From the NCBI RefSeq assembly GCF_014857905.1, contig NZ_JACYXE010000001.1, positions 1 through 64,000 of the forward strand: a stretch of DNA of 64,000 nucleotides, in the 5' to 3' direction. Made by a program: the position numbers and the translations under genes. Below the pieces are notes generated by a model, which did not search any database, had not been told where the DNA came from, and saw only the letters and a list, made by a program, of their open reading frames with translations. Positions within the stretch are counted from its first letter, which is position 1. The number at the start of each line of letters is the position of its first letter. Shown here piece by piece: positions 52,160 through 60,427 of this stretch. This DNA comes from Agilicoccus flavus (GTDB lineage: Bacteria; Actinomycetota; Actinomycetes; Actinomycetales; Dermatophilaceae).

Positions 52160-53082
52160 GTGGGGATCCTCGCGGTCAGGTGGCGCCGCCCCTGCGGGTC
52201 GACCTCGACCTCGGGGGTGACGGCCACGTAGGCGGGCCGGGCGGCGACGAAGGCCGCGGGGTCGGTGGCGGCGTCGAGACGCTCGAGCGCGACGATCGTC
52301 GGCGGCAGGAGCGTCGCCGAGCCGGAGCGGGCGGCCTCGAGCACCTCGCCGGGCACGACCCACTCGGCGTGGACGGCCTCGCTCGTGTGGCCGTCGGGCT
52401 GCTGACCGGTGGGCAGCAGGGCGGCGAAGAAGGCCGTGTCGTAGCGGCGCGGTTCGGGCTCGGGCGTGATCCACCGGGCGTGGGGTCGCAGGAGGTCGGT
52501 CCGGAGCACGAGGTCGTGCGCGGCGAGGAACTCGGCGAACGAGCTCTCCCGGGCCTCCACGGCGGCCCGGGCGCGCGCCCAGACGGGATCCGTGAGGTCG
52601 GTGATCACGTCGCGCGGGCCGGTGCCGGCCAGCAGCACCCCGCACTCCTCGAACACCTCGCGGGCGGCCGCGACGACGAGCCCGCGGGCCGCGGCGACGT
52701 CGCAGTCCAACCAGGCGGCCCAGGTGTCGGGGTCGGGCCCGGCCCAGGGCACGTCGACGCCGGCGTCCCGGGCGTCGACACCCCCGCCGGGGAAGACGAG
52801 CACGTCGGGCGCGAAGGCCATCGTGCGCGCCCGACGCAGCATGAACACCTCGACGCCGGCCCCGGGGGTGGGGCGCGGCCGGACGAGCATGACGGTCGCC
52901 GCGGGACGGGGCGTCACGGGCGGCGGGAGAACAGGGGGCGGCGACGGTCGGTCGGTTGCCGGCTCCGAGGGCACCCCCGGGGCCGCCCGGAGGCCGGGGA
53001 GGTCGGGCAGGGGGAAGTGCCGGGTCGTCAGGGTCACCGCGGACGCGAGGTCCCCGGCGCCCGCGGCGTCCGCCGGCGTCAT
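52156..53082 (-). CDS. NUDIX hydrolase
   Basis: This 308-residue protein has a Pro-rich N-terminal region (about 1-58), then a NUDIX fold beginning AATVMLVRPRP and the box GGGVDARDAG with AAREVFEECGVLL. The glycine-rich part and REVFEE match the box, with an insert of about 30 residues between the halves. Several residues (RRARTMAFAPDVLVFPGGG) match the CoA-pyrophosphatase/acyl-CoA NUDIX group. Substrate not determined. The stop overlaps the MBL gene start; the ATG lacks a strong ribosome site and is 10 bases past the RidA stop. Confidence 0.85.
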   Translation of the reverse strand: MTPADAAGAGDLASAVTLTTRHFPLPDLPGLRAAPGVPSEPATDRPSPPPVLPPPVTPRPAATVMLVRPRPTPGAGVEVFMLRRARTMAFAPDVLVFPGGGVDARDAGVDVPWAGPDPDTWAAWLDCDVAAARGLVVAAAREVFEECGVLLAGTGPRDVITDLTDPVWARARAAVEARESSFAEFLAAHDLVLRTDLLRPHARWITPEPEPRRYDTAFFAALLPTGQQPDGHTSEAVHAEWVVPGEVLEAARSGSATLLPPTIVALERLDAATDPAAFVAARPAYVAVTPEVEVDPQGRRHLTARIPT

Positions 53083-53092
53083 CGGATCCGAC

Positions 53093-53569
53093 TCAGTCGT
53101 CCGCGAGCGCGACGACGATCTCGACCTCGACGGGCGCGTCGAGCGGCAGCACGGCGACGCCGACGGCGCTGCGGGCGTGGACGCCCGCGTCGCCGAACGC
53201 GAGGCCGAGCAGCTCCGAGGCGCCGTTGACGACGCCGGGCTGGCCCGTGAACGACGGGTCGCTCGCGACGAATCCGACGACCTTGACGACCGAGGCCACC
53301 CGGTCGAGGTCGCCGACGACCGACTTCACGGCCGCGATCGCGTTGAGCGCGCACCTGGCCGCGAGGTCCTTGGCCTGATCCGGCGGTACGAGCCCGTCGC
53401 CCTCGCCCACCTTGCCGGAGGCGACGAGCGACCCGTCGACCATCGGCAGCTGCCCGGAGGTGTAGATCCGACGCCCGTCGGCCTTCGCGGGCGTGTACGC
53501 GGCCACGGGCGCGACGACGGGCGGGACCCGATGGCCGGCCGCGGCGAGGCGGCCCTCGACGGCACCCAT
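53093..53569 (-). CDS. RidA/YjgF-family protein
   Basis: This is a 158-residue RidA-like protein, possibly an imine/enamine deaminase. The core includes RIYTSGQLPMVDG, NAIAAVKSVVGDLDRV and a C-terminal VEVEIVVAL. The Arg that binds the substrate carboxylate in classical RidA (before a C-terminal EIE) is not obvious; members of this subgroup (Rv3678c-like) are longer and may differ in activity. The ATG overlaps the stop of the tiny upstream gene as TGATG; GTG 53572 is an alternative. Confidence 0.85.
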   Translation of the reverse strand: MGAVEGRLAAAGHRVPPVVAPVAAYTPAKADGRRIYTSGQLPMVDGSLVASGKVGEGDGLVPPDQAKDLAARCALNAIAAVKSVVGDLDRVASVVKVVGFVASDPSFTGQPGVVNGASELLGLAFGDAGVHARSAVGVAVLPLDAPVEVEIVVALADD

Positions 53570-53727
53570 CACGACGCCAGGGGGCGCTTGAAGTAGGCGA
53601 CGAGGTTGCCGTCGGGCATGACGATCGTGTTGACGAGCTCCCAGCCGTCCTGGCCCCAGTTGTTGAGGATCTGTTGCGTCGCGTGGACGAGGACGGGCAC
53701 CGTCGCGTACTCCCATTTCGCAGCCAT
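53569..53727 (-). CDS. small DUF4177-type protein (52 residues)
   Basis: This short gene reads MAAKWEYATVPVLVHATQQI, then LNNWGQDGWELVNTIVMPDG, ending AYFKRPLAS. The pattern KWEYxTVP...LNxxGxxGWELV is typical of DUF4177-like proteins, whose role is unknown. M. tuberculosis has a small gene at the same place (Rv3678A). TAGAGT (53739-53734) ends 6 bases before the ATG, so the message should be leaderless. It starts the operon with RidA, NUDIX and MBL genes. Confidence 0.85.
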   Translation of the reverse strand: MAAKWEYATVPVLVHATQQILNNWGQDGWELVNTIVMPDGNLVAYFKRPLAS

Positions 53728-53792
53728 GTCGGCACTCTATCGACGCGCCCGACGCGGCGGCGCCCACCCGCCCCCTCCTAGACTCGGCGCTC

Positions 53793-54806
53793 ATGAGCAC
53801 GCCCGCGACCGGTCTCGATCCCGGCGTCCGCCTCCACGTCGTGACCGGCAAGGGCGGCACCGGCAAGACGACCGTCGCGGCCGCCCTCGCCCTGGCGCTG
53901 GCGAGCCGGGGTCGGAAGGTGCTGCTCGTGGAGGTCGAGGGGCGGGGTGACATCGCCACCGCGTTCGACGTCTCGCCGCTGGGCGAGGCGGAGGAGCTCG
54001 TGCTGCGCGTCTCGGGCGGCGGCGAGGTGTGGGGCCTGTCGGTCGACGCCAAGGCGGCGCTCATCGAGTACCTGCGCCTGTTCTACCGGCTCGGCGCCGC
54101 CGGTGGCGTCCTCGAGCGGCTGGGCGCCATCGACTTCGCCACGACCATCGCCCCCGGCGTCCGCGACGTCCTGCTCATCGGCAAGGTCTACGAGGCGGTG
54201 GGCCGGACGTCGGGCGAACGGTACGTCTACGACGACGTCGTGCTCGACGCCCCGCCGACCGGCCGGGTCGGGCGGTTCCTCGACGTCAATCGGGAGGTCG
54301 CCGATCTCGCCAAGGTGGGCCCGATCCGGCACCAGGCCGACTCCATCACGGCGCTGCTGCGCTCCCCCGCCACCGTCATCCACCTCGTCACGCTGCTCGA
54401 GGAGATGCCGGTGCAGGAGACCGTCGAGGCGGCCGCGGAACTGAGCGTCGGACCGGAGGGCCGGACGACGTCGATCGGGCTCGTCGTCGTCAACCAGGCG
54501 CGCGAGCCGATGTTCGACGAGCCCGCCGCGGCCGCGCTCGTCGACGGCGGCGTCGGCCCCGCCGAGGTCGCGGCCACGCTCGGGCGGCTCGGGTTGCCGG
54601 CCGACCCCGGCACGGTCGCCGGGCTGCTGCGCCAGGGCCGGGACCACGTCGACCGCCTCGACCTGGAGGACGGTCAGCTCGCCGCGCTGGAGACGATCGG
54701 CGCCCCCGTCGTCGTCCTCCCCCACCTGCTCGATCCGTCCGGCTCGGGCAGCATCCGCGAGCTCGCCCAGGAGCTCGCCGACCAGGCGAGGTTCCCCGAC
54801 CGATGA
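53793..54806 (+). CDS. ArsA/Get3-family ATPase 1
   Basis: This 337-residue P-loop ATPase of the ArsA class is the Rv3679 counterpart. The motif is VVTGKGGTGKTTVAAAL (GKGGTGKTT 19-27), with switch motifs VVLDAPPTGRVGRFLDV and VVVNQAREPMFDEP. The arsenite-binding Cys of true ArsA are absent, so an arsenical-pump role is unlikely. It forms an operon with a second ATPase by ATGA overlap. TAGACT ends 8 bases before the ATG. The pair may work as a heterodimer; the client is unknown, and the WhiB and PBP genes next door are only suggestive. Confidence 0.88.
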   Translation: MSTPATGLDPGVRLHVVTGKGGTGKTTVAAALALALASRGRKVLLVEVEGRGDIATAFDVSPLGEAEELVLRVSGGGEVWGLSVDAKAALIEYLRLFYRLGAAGGVLERLGAIDFATTIAPGVRDVLLIGKVYEAVGRTSGERYVYDDVVLDAPPTGRVGRFLDVNREVADLAKVGPIRHQADSITALLRSPATVIHLVTLLEEMPVQETVEAAAELSVGPEGRTTSIGLVVVNQAREPMFDEPAAAALVDGGVGPAEVAATLGRLGLPADPGTVAGLLRQGRDHVDRLDLEDGQLAALETIGAPVVVLPHLLDPSGSGSIRELAQELADQARFPDR

Positions 54807-56074
54807 CCGGACCGACCACCGCTCACACGCCGGGCCGGTCCCTGCGACCGGCCCGCACCGCCCGCCACCCGCGCACGCCGCACCCGAGCACCCACCTCGA
54901 CGTGGACGCCCTGCTCGACGACCCGGCGACCCGCGTCGTCGTGTGCTGCGGCAGCGGCGGCGTGGGCAAGACGACGACAGCGGCGGCTCTGGCGCTCCGC
55001 GCCGCCGAGCGCGGGCGGTCGGTGGCCGTCCTGACGATCGACCCCGCCCGTCGGCTCGCGCAGGCCCTCGGCCTGGCCGAGCTCGACAACACCCCCCGTA
55101 CCGTCGCCGGCGTCGACACCTCGGCCGGTGGTCGGCTCGACGCGATGATGCTCGACATGAAGCGCACGTTCGACGAGATCGTGCAGGCCCACGCCACCCC
55201 CGCCAAGGCGGAGCAGATCCTCGCCAACCCCTTCTACCAGGCGTTGTCGAGCTCCTTCGCCGGCACGCAGGAGTACATGGCGATGGAGAAGCTCGGCCAG
55301 CTCCACGAGCTGACCGACGCCTCGGGTGCCCCGCGGTGGGACCTCGTCGTCGTCGACACGCCCCCCTCCCGCTCGGCGCTCGACTTCCTCGACGCGCCCG
55401 CCCGGCTCGGCTCGTTCCTCGACGGACGCTTCGTGCGCCTGCTCACCGCCCCGGCGAAGGTCGGCGGCCGGGCCTACCTCAAGGTCGTCTCGGGCGGCAT
55501 CGGCCTCGCGTCGTCGATGCTCACGAAGGTCCTCGGCACGGCGCTGCTCACGGACGTCCAGACCCTCGTCGCCGCCCTCGACACGACGTTCGGGGGGTTC
55601 CGGGAACGGGCGGATCGGACGTACGCGCTGCTCCAGCGGGGCGGCACCGCGTTCCTCGTCGTCGCGGCGCCCGAGCGGGACCCGCTGCGCGAGGCGGGCT
55701 ACTTCGTCGACCGGCTCCGCGCCGACGACATGCCCCTCGCCGGGGTCGTGGTCAACCGCGTCGTCCGTTCACTGGCACCCGAGGTGGAGGCGCCGACGGC
55801 GGCCGCGGCGGTCGGCCACCTCGAGGACGCGGACGAGGATCCACACACGGACGCCGTCGTCGCCGGTCTGCTGCGACTCCAGGCGCGCACGGTGGCGACG
55901 GCGGATCGGCACGCGCAGATCACCGAGCGGTTCGCGGACCGGCATCCGCAGGTTCCGGTGGCGTCGGTGGGGCTCACCGCCCGCGACGTGCACGATCTCG
56001 AGGGGCTCCGCGGGATCGGCGCGGACCTGGCCGCGGCGGGAACGGCCCCAGGCGGTCGGAGAGCGACGGGCTGA
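54803..56074 (+). CDS. ArsA/Get3-family ATPase 2
   Basis: This 423-residue partner of the preceding ATPase is the Rv3680 counterpart. The N-terminal 40 residues are a basic Pro/His-rich tail, then VVVCCGSGGVGKTTTAAAL (GSGGVGKTT 50-58, Ser replacing the first Lys of the deviant Walker A), LTIDPARRLAQALGL (switch I), and VVDTPPSRSALDFLDAP (switch II). A long helical insert (about 120-270, with GTQEYMAMEKLGQL) is typical of the actinobacterial pair. No membrane segment is seen. The 94 bases after it contain a 16-bp direct repeat and no clear terminator. Confidence 0.88.
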   Translation: MTGPTTAHTPGRSLRPARTARHPRTPHPSTHLDVDALLDDPATRVVVCCGSGGVGKTTTAAALALRAAERGRSVAVLTIDPARRLAQALGLAELDNTPRTVAGVDTSAGGRLDAMMLDMKRTFDEIVQAHATPAKAEQILANPFYQALSSSFAGTQEYMAMEKLGQLHELTDASGAPRWDLVVVDTPPSRSALDFLDAPARLGSFLDGRFVRLLTAPAKVGGRAYLKVVSGGIGLASSMLTKVLGTALLTDVQTLVAALDTTFGGFRERADRTYALLQRGGTAFLVVAAPERDPLREAGYFVDRLRADDMPLAGVVVNRVVRSLAPEVEAPTAAAAVGHLEDADEDPHTDAVVAGLLRLQARTVATADRHAQITERFADRHPQVPVASVGLTARDVHDLEGLRGIGADLAAAGTAPGGRRATG

Positions 56075-56106
56075 GGCGTCCACGCGACGCAGCACCGCGA
56101 GAGAGC

Positions 56107-56138
56107 GAGGTGCGAACGGCGAGAGGTGCGAACGGCGA
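56107..56138. repeat. 16-bp direct repeat, two copies
   Basis: GAGGTGCGAACGGCGA occurs at 56107-56122 and again, adjacent, at 56123-56138. It lies between the convergent ends of the second ArsA-type gene and the WhiB gene. Confidence 0.7.
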
Positions 56139-56168
56139 GCCGTCGAGCTCGTCTGGCCGGCGGAATCG

Positions 56169-56477
56169 TCAGGCGGAGCGGCGGTGGTCGGCGCCGCGGA
56201 ACAGCTCGCGCCAGGAGGCGATGCCGGGGTGGCGGCGGAGCATCGCGCGGCGCTCCCGCTCGGTCATGCCGCCCCAGACCCCGAACTCGGTGCGGTTGTC
56301 GAGCGCGTCCGCGAGGCACTCGGCCACGACGGGGCACTTGGCGCAGATCTGCTTGGCCTGCTGCTGGGCGGCGCCCTGGACGAAGAGCGCGTCCGGGTCG
56401 GTGTTCCCGCACGCGGCGCGGGGGGCCCAGTCCTCGACCCAGGATGAACGACTCGGCAACGTCGATGAGATCGTCAT
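56169..56477 (-). CDS. WhiB-family iron-sulfur regulator (WhiB4/WblA type)
   Basis: This 102-residue Wbl protein has four Cys placed as in WhiB: one in RAACGNTDPDALF, two in ICAKCPV and one in VAECLADAL, holding a 4Fe-4S cluster. The glycine motif GVWGGMTERERR follows, with a basic RRAMLRRHPG region. Its position between the ArsA pair and the PBP is that of whiB4 in M. tuberculosis and wblA in Streptomyces, which are redox-linked regulators. ATG 56477 is preceded by AGGAA; the frame is open to 56582. Transcription likely starts about 110 bases upstream. Confidence 0.92.
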   Translation of the reverse strand: MTISSTLPSRSSWVEDWAPRAACGNTDPDALFVQGAAQQQAKQICAKCPVVAECLADALDNRTEFGVWGGMTERERRAMLRRHPGIASWRELFRGADHRRSA

Positions 56478-56592
56478 GATGTGTGTTCCTCGCGCTCGTG
56501 CCCGTGGATGGTGGGCCGTTCCTGGGCAAACTGCGCCGCGGAACGTGTGCTGATCCCGCACATTGCCGCCTCGTCGCGACAACGTAGGTTTA

Positions 56593-56622
56593 TTCCTAGT
56601 TGCCTACCTCTGACGGTGTCAA
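56593..56622 (-). promoter_or_regulatory. promoter of the whiB-type gene
   Basis: On the minus strand a consensus TTGACA (56622-56617), 18 bases, TAGGAA (56598-56593) predicts a start near 56586 and a leader of about 109 bases. That leader includes the inverted repeat TGTGC-N7-GCACA (56546-56562). Confidence 0.65.
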
Positions 56623-56753
56623 TCGACCGCCCACGTTGAATTTCAACCCGTCGGGTCCACTTCGTGACCTTTCGGCAACCGACCGGGCTCCGCCCTGCGC
56701 CTCCCCGCCGCGCGTCGGGGGTTCTGTCGGATCCTGCCCGTACCCTGGGTGAC

Positions 56754-59168
56754 ATGAGTCGACAGTCGCCGGGTCTCGCGCACGCCTTCAGCCTGCTCGG
56801 GGCCTTCGTCGCCGCGTCGCTCGTGCTGGGGCTGCTCGCCGCCGGGCTGGTCATGCCGGTGGTGGGCGTCGCGGGGCTCGGCGCCAAGACGGCGGTCGGC
56901 ACCTTCGACGCCCTCCCGGCGGAGTTCACGGCGTCGCCGATGGCCCAGCAGTCGCAGATCCTGGCGGCCGACGGCAAGGTCATCGCCACCCTGTACGAGG
57001 AGAACCGCACGGTCGTCCCGATCAGGTCGATCTCCCCCTACATGCGCCAGGCCCAGGTGGCCATCGAGGACGCGCGCTACTACGAGCACGGCGGCCTCGA
57101 CACCCGCGGCATCGTCCGGGCGCTGCTGTCGACGGCCCAGGGCGACACCCAGGGCGCGTCGACGATCACGCAGCAGTACATCAAGCAGACCCTCGTGTAC
57201 ACGGCGCTCAAGCAGGAGGACGAGCAGGCGGCCGCGGCGGCCCAGGCCCGCGGCGGCATCAAGGGCGTCGTCCGCAAGCTGCAGGAGGCGAAGTACGCGG
57301 TCGCGCTGGAGCAGCGCCTGAGCAAGGACGAGATCCTCGAGGGCTACCTCAACCTCGTCTACTACGGCAGCGGCGCCTACGGGGTCGAGGCGGCGTCCAA
57401 GCGGTACTTCGGTGTCCACGCCTCGCAGCTCACGCTGCCGCAGGCCGCCCTCATCGCGGGCATGCCCCAACGACCCACGGCCACCGACCCGTTCGAGCAC
57501 CCCAAGGCGGCCCTGGCCCGGCGCAACGACGTGCTCGCCCGGATGCGGAGCAACCAGTTCATCTCGCGCGCCGCCTACCGCGCGGCCGTGCGGACCCCGA
57601 TCGTCCTCAAGCCGACCACGGGCCAGGCCTCCTGCCCGGCCTCGCGCGACCCCTACTTCTGCGACTACGTCAAGAAGTGGCTCCTCGACCAGCCGTCGCT
57701 CGGCGCCACCAAGGAGGAGCGCGAGAAGCGCATCTACCGCGGCGGCCTGAAGATCCAGACGACGTACGACATCGCCAAGAACGCGGCGCTGCGCAAGGCG
57801 CTCGTGGCCCGGGTCCCCGTGGGCAACTCCCGCGACGTGGGTGCGGCCGCGGCGGTCGTCGAGCCCGGCACCGGACGCATCATCGCGCTCGCCCAGACCA
57901 CCGACTACCCGACGGGCAAGTCCGATCCCGAGAGCCACTCCAACACGACCGTCAACTGGTCGGTGGACTCCAAGTACGGCGCCTCCGGCGGGTTCCAGAT
58001 CGGGTCCACCGCGAAGATGTTCGCGGTCGTGGCCGCGCTGGAGCAGGGCATGAGCGCCGGCTCGTACCTGCAGGCGCCGCCCGACGGGACCAGGTACTCG
58101 GCCGCCCGCCTCGGCGGCGACAAGTGCGGCATGGACGTCAGCTACGCCCCCTTCAACGCCGAGAGCGACGAGCACGGTGGCATGACCCTCGAGCACGCCA
58201 CCGCGAAGTCCGTCAACACGGCCTTCCTCGAGCTCGCCGCCCGGGTCGGCATCTGCAAGGAGGCCGAGACGATGACGCGGATGGGCCTGCACCGCGCCGA
58301 CGGCGAGAAGTACCCCACCGGCCCGGCCAGCGTCATCCTCGGCGCGAACAACGCCTCGCCGCTCACCCTCGCCGCGTCGTACGCGACCCTCGCGGCCGGC
58401 GGCCGGTACTGCGCGCCCTACCCCGTCACCAAGATCACGTCCTTCGACGGCAGGAGCTACGCCGTCGCCGACGGGGGCTGCAAGCAGGTCGTCGAGCCCA
58501 AGGTCGCGTACGAGGCGACCCGGATCCTCACGTCCGTGCTCGGGCGGGAGGGCACGGGCCGCGAACTGGGCCTGAAGGGCGGCCGGCCCGCGGCCGGCAA
58601 GACGGGCACGGCCGACGCGAGCGTGCAGACGTGGTTCGCCGGATTCACCCCGCAGCTCTCGTCCGCGGTCTGGGTCGGCACCCCGTGGAGCCAGCGGCCG
58701 ATGCGCGGCATGCGGCTCGCCGGGCGCAGCTACGGCACCGTCTACGGCGCCACCATCGCCGGCCCCCTGTGGCAGTCGTCGATGAACATCCTCAGCGAGG
58801 GGCTGCCCGTGGAGCGCTTCCGGATGCGCGACAGCCAGGGCAACGCGACCAAGGAGGTGAGCGTCCCCGACGTCACCGGCCGCGGCCCCACGTCGGCCGA
58901 GCGCCGCCTGCGCGAGGCCGGCTTCGAGGTCCGCGTCTCCGAAAACCGGGTCGCCTCCGACGACGTCGAGCGTGGCCGGGTGGCCCGCACCTCCCCCGCC
59001 GCCGGCGAGCAGGCCCCGGAGGGCACGACCGTCACGATCCGCCTGTCCGACGGCCGCTCCCGCAACGACTCCGGCTCCGGGAACGGCAACGACGGGGGCG
59101 GCGACAACGCCAACGGCAACAACGGCAACGGGGACAACAACGACGGCAACGGCAACGGGAACGGCTGA
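56754..59168 (+). CDS. bifunctional penicillin-binding protein (PonA2-like) with PASTA domain
   Basis: This 804-residue class A PBP builds and cross-links peptidoglycan. One membrane helix (about 15-40) precedes a GT51 glycosyltransferase with EDARYYEHGG (105-114). The transpeptidase has Ser418 in GSTAK, SVN at 486-488 and KTGT at 616-619. A single PASTA domain (about 701-768) is followed by a 35-residue Asn/Gly/Asp-rich tail. Order and neighbours match M. tuberculosis ponA2. TACCCT ends 7 bases before the ATG, so translation is probably leaderless; the frame is open to 56664. The stop overlaps the next gene (TGATG). Confidence 0.93.
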   Translation: MSRQSPGLAHAFSLLGAFVAASLVLGLLAAGLVMPVVGVAGLGAKTAVGTFDALPAEFTASPMAQQSQILAADGKVIATLYEENRTVVPIRSISPYMRQAQVAIEDARYYEHGGLDTRGIVRALLSTAQGDTQGASTITQQYIKQTLVYTALKQEDEQAAAAAQARGGIKGVVRKLQEAKYAVALEQRLSKDEILEGYLNLVYYGSGAYGVEAASKRYFGVHASQLTLPQAALIAGMPQRPTATDPFEHPKAALARRNDVLARMRSNQFISRAAYRAAVRTPIVLKPTTGQASCPASRDPYFCDYVKKWLLDQPSLGATKEEREKRIYRGGLKIQTTYDIAKNAALRKALVARVPVGNSRDVGAAAAVVEPGTGRIIALAQTTDYPTGKSDPESHSNTTVNWSVDSKYGASGGFQIGSTAKMFAVVAALEQGMSAGSYLQAPPDGTRYSAARLGGDKCGMDVSYAPFNAESDEHGGMTLEHATAKSVNTAFLELAARVGICKEAETMTRMGLHRADGEKYPTGPASVILGANNASPLTLAASYATLAAGGRYCAPYPVTKITSFDGRSYAVADGGCKQVVEPKVAYEATRILTSVLGREGTGRELGLKGGRPAAGKTGTADASVQTWFAGFTPQLSSAVWVGTPWSQRPMRGMRLAGRSYGTVYGATIAGPLWQSSMNILSEGLPVERFRMRDSQGNATKEVSVPDVTGRGPTSAERRLREAGFEVRVSENRVASDDVERGRVARTSPAAGEQAPEGTTVTIRLSDGRSRNDSGSGNGNDGGGDNANGNNGNGDNNDGNGNGNG

Positions 59169-60121
59169 TGCGCGGGCCGCTCAAGGCCGCCGCCACGACG
59201 CTCGCGGCCACCGCGGGCGCCGGCGCGGCGGGCCTCGCCTACGCGGGCCTCGTCGAGCGCAACGCGTTCGTCCTGCGGCACGCCACCGTGCCGGTCCTCC
59301 CGCCGGGCTCGCGGCCGATCGCCGTGCTGCACCTGTCGGACCTGCACCTCATGCCGGACCAGCGCCGCAAGATCGCCTGGGTGCGTGACCTCGCCCGGTG
59401 GCAGCCCGACGTCGTCGTCAACACCGGCGACAACATCGCCCACCGAGAATCGGTCGGGCCGCTGCTGCGCGCCATGGAGCCGTTCCTCGGCCTGCCGGGT
59501 GCGTTCGTGCTGGGGTCGAACGACTACTACGAGCCGGGCCGGCGCAACCCGCTCGGTTACTTCCGCCGGGATCGCAAGATCCGCCCTCGCACCCCGCGGC
59601 TGCCGACCGACGAGCTCGTCGCCGGGCTCGCCGAGGGCGGGTGGCACGACCTGACGAACACCCGCGGCCGTCTCGACGTGGCCGGGCACCGCCTCGACCT
59701 CGTCGGCGTCGACGACCCGCACCTCGGGCTCGACGACTACGACCGGGTCGCCGGTCCGCGCGCGGACGGGACCGACGTGAAGATCGGGGTACTCCACGCG
59801 CCGTACACGCGGGTCCTCGACGCGATGGCGCGCGACGAGACCGACCTCGTCATCGCCGGACACACGCACGGCGGGCAGCTCGCGATCCCGTTCTACGGGG
59901 CGCTCGTGACGAACTGCGACCTCGACACCGGCCGCGTCAAGGGCGTCTCCCGATGGTGGCCGGGCGCCAACGGCATCCCCTCCGCACGCGCCCCGGAGGA
60001 CGCGGCGTGGCTCAACGTCAGCGCCGGGCTCGGCACCTCGCCGTACGTCCCGTTCCGGTTCGCGTGCCGCCCCGAGGCGTCGCTGCTCACTCTCGTCCCG
60101 GCGCCGGAGGCCTCCTCCTGA
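59168..60121 (+). CDS. metallophosphoesterase (membrane-anchored)
   Basis: This 317-residue calcineurin-like phosphoesterase has an N-terminal signal anchor (TTLAATAGAGAAGLAYAG). Metal motifs are VLHLSDLHLMPDQ, VVNTGDN, LGSNDYYEPG, GVLHAPY and VIAGHTHGGQL, the complete set. It resembles YkuE/YaeI-type phosphodiesterases and the Rv3683 product. It is translated directly after the PBP, so a role at the envelope, perhaps on lipid or lipid-linked substrates, is likely but not proven. Confidence 0.9.
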   Translation: MRGPLKAAATTLAATAGAGAAGLAYAGLVERNAFVLRHATVPVLPPGSRPIAVLHLSDLHLMPDQRRKIAWVRDLARWQPDVVVNTGDNIAHRESVGPLLRAMEPFLGLPGAFVLGSNDYYEPGRRNPLGYFRRDRKIRPRTPRLPTDELVAGLAEGGWHDLTNTRGRLDVAGHRLDLVGVDDPHLGLDDYDRVAGPRADGTDVKIGVLHAPYTRVLDAMARDETDLVIAGHTHGGQLAIPFYGALVTNCDLDTGRVKGVSRWWPGANGIPSARAPEDAAWLNVSAGLGTSPYVPFRFACRPEASLLTLVPAPEASS

Positions 60122-60243
60122 CGCGGCCCCAACCTCACCGGATCCCGCCTCCCGAGGCCGATTCGGCCCCGGGCCACCTCGTCGGTTATCGTTGGTCGCC
60201 GGTGCACGAACGGGCTCTCTCGAGCCGGTGACATCGACAGCCA

Positions 60244-60320
<77 letters not shown>

Positions 60321-60326
60321 CACCGG

Positions 60327-60363
60327 ACCGGCCCTGATCCGCCACACGGCGATCAGGGCCGGT
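60327..60363 (+). terminator. hairpin terminator after tRNA-Pro
   Basis: ACCGGCCCTGATC (60327-60339) pairs exactly with GATCAGGGCCGGT (60351-60363), with a further GCC/GGC pair inside the loop. There is no long T-tract. Confidence 0.7.
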
Positions 60364-60427
60364 CTCGTCGGTGTCGCCCGCACGGCCGGTCCGGTCGGCG
60401 CCGCGGGCCGCGCCCGGAGGAGGGCCG

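Noticed and set aside
53793-56074. Arsenic resistance operon
   Set aside because: The ATPases lack the metalloid-binding Cys of ArsA and there is no arsB, arsC or arsR; the neighbours match the mycobacterial Rv3679-Rv3680 locus.
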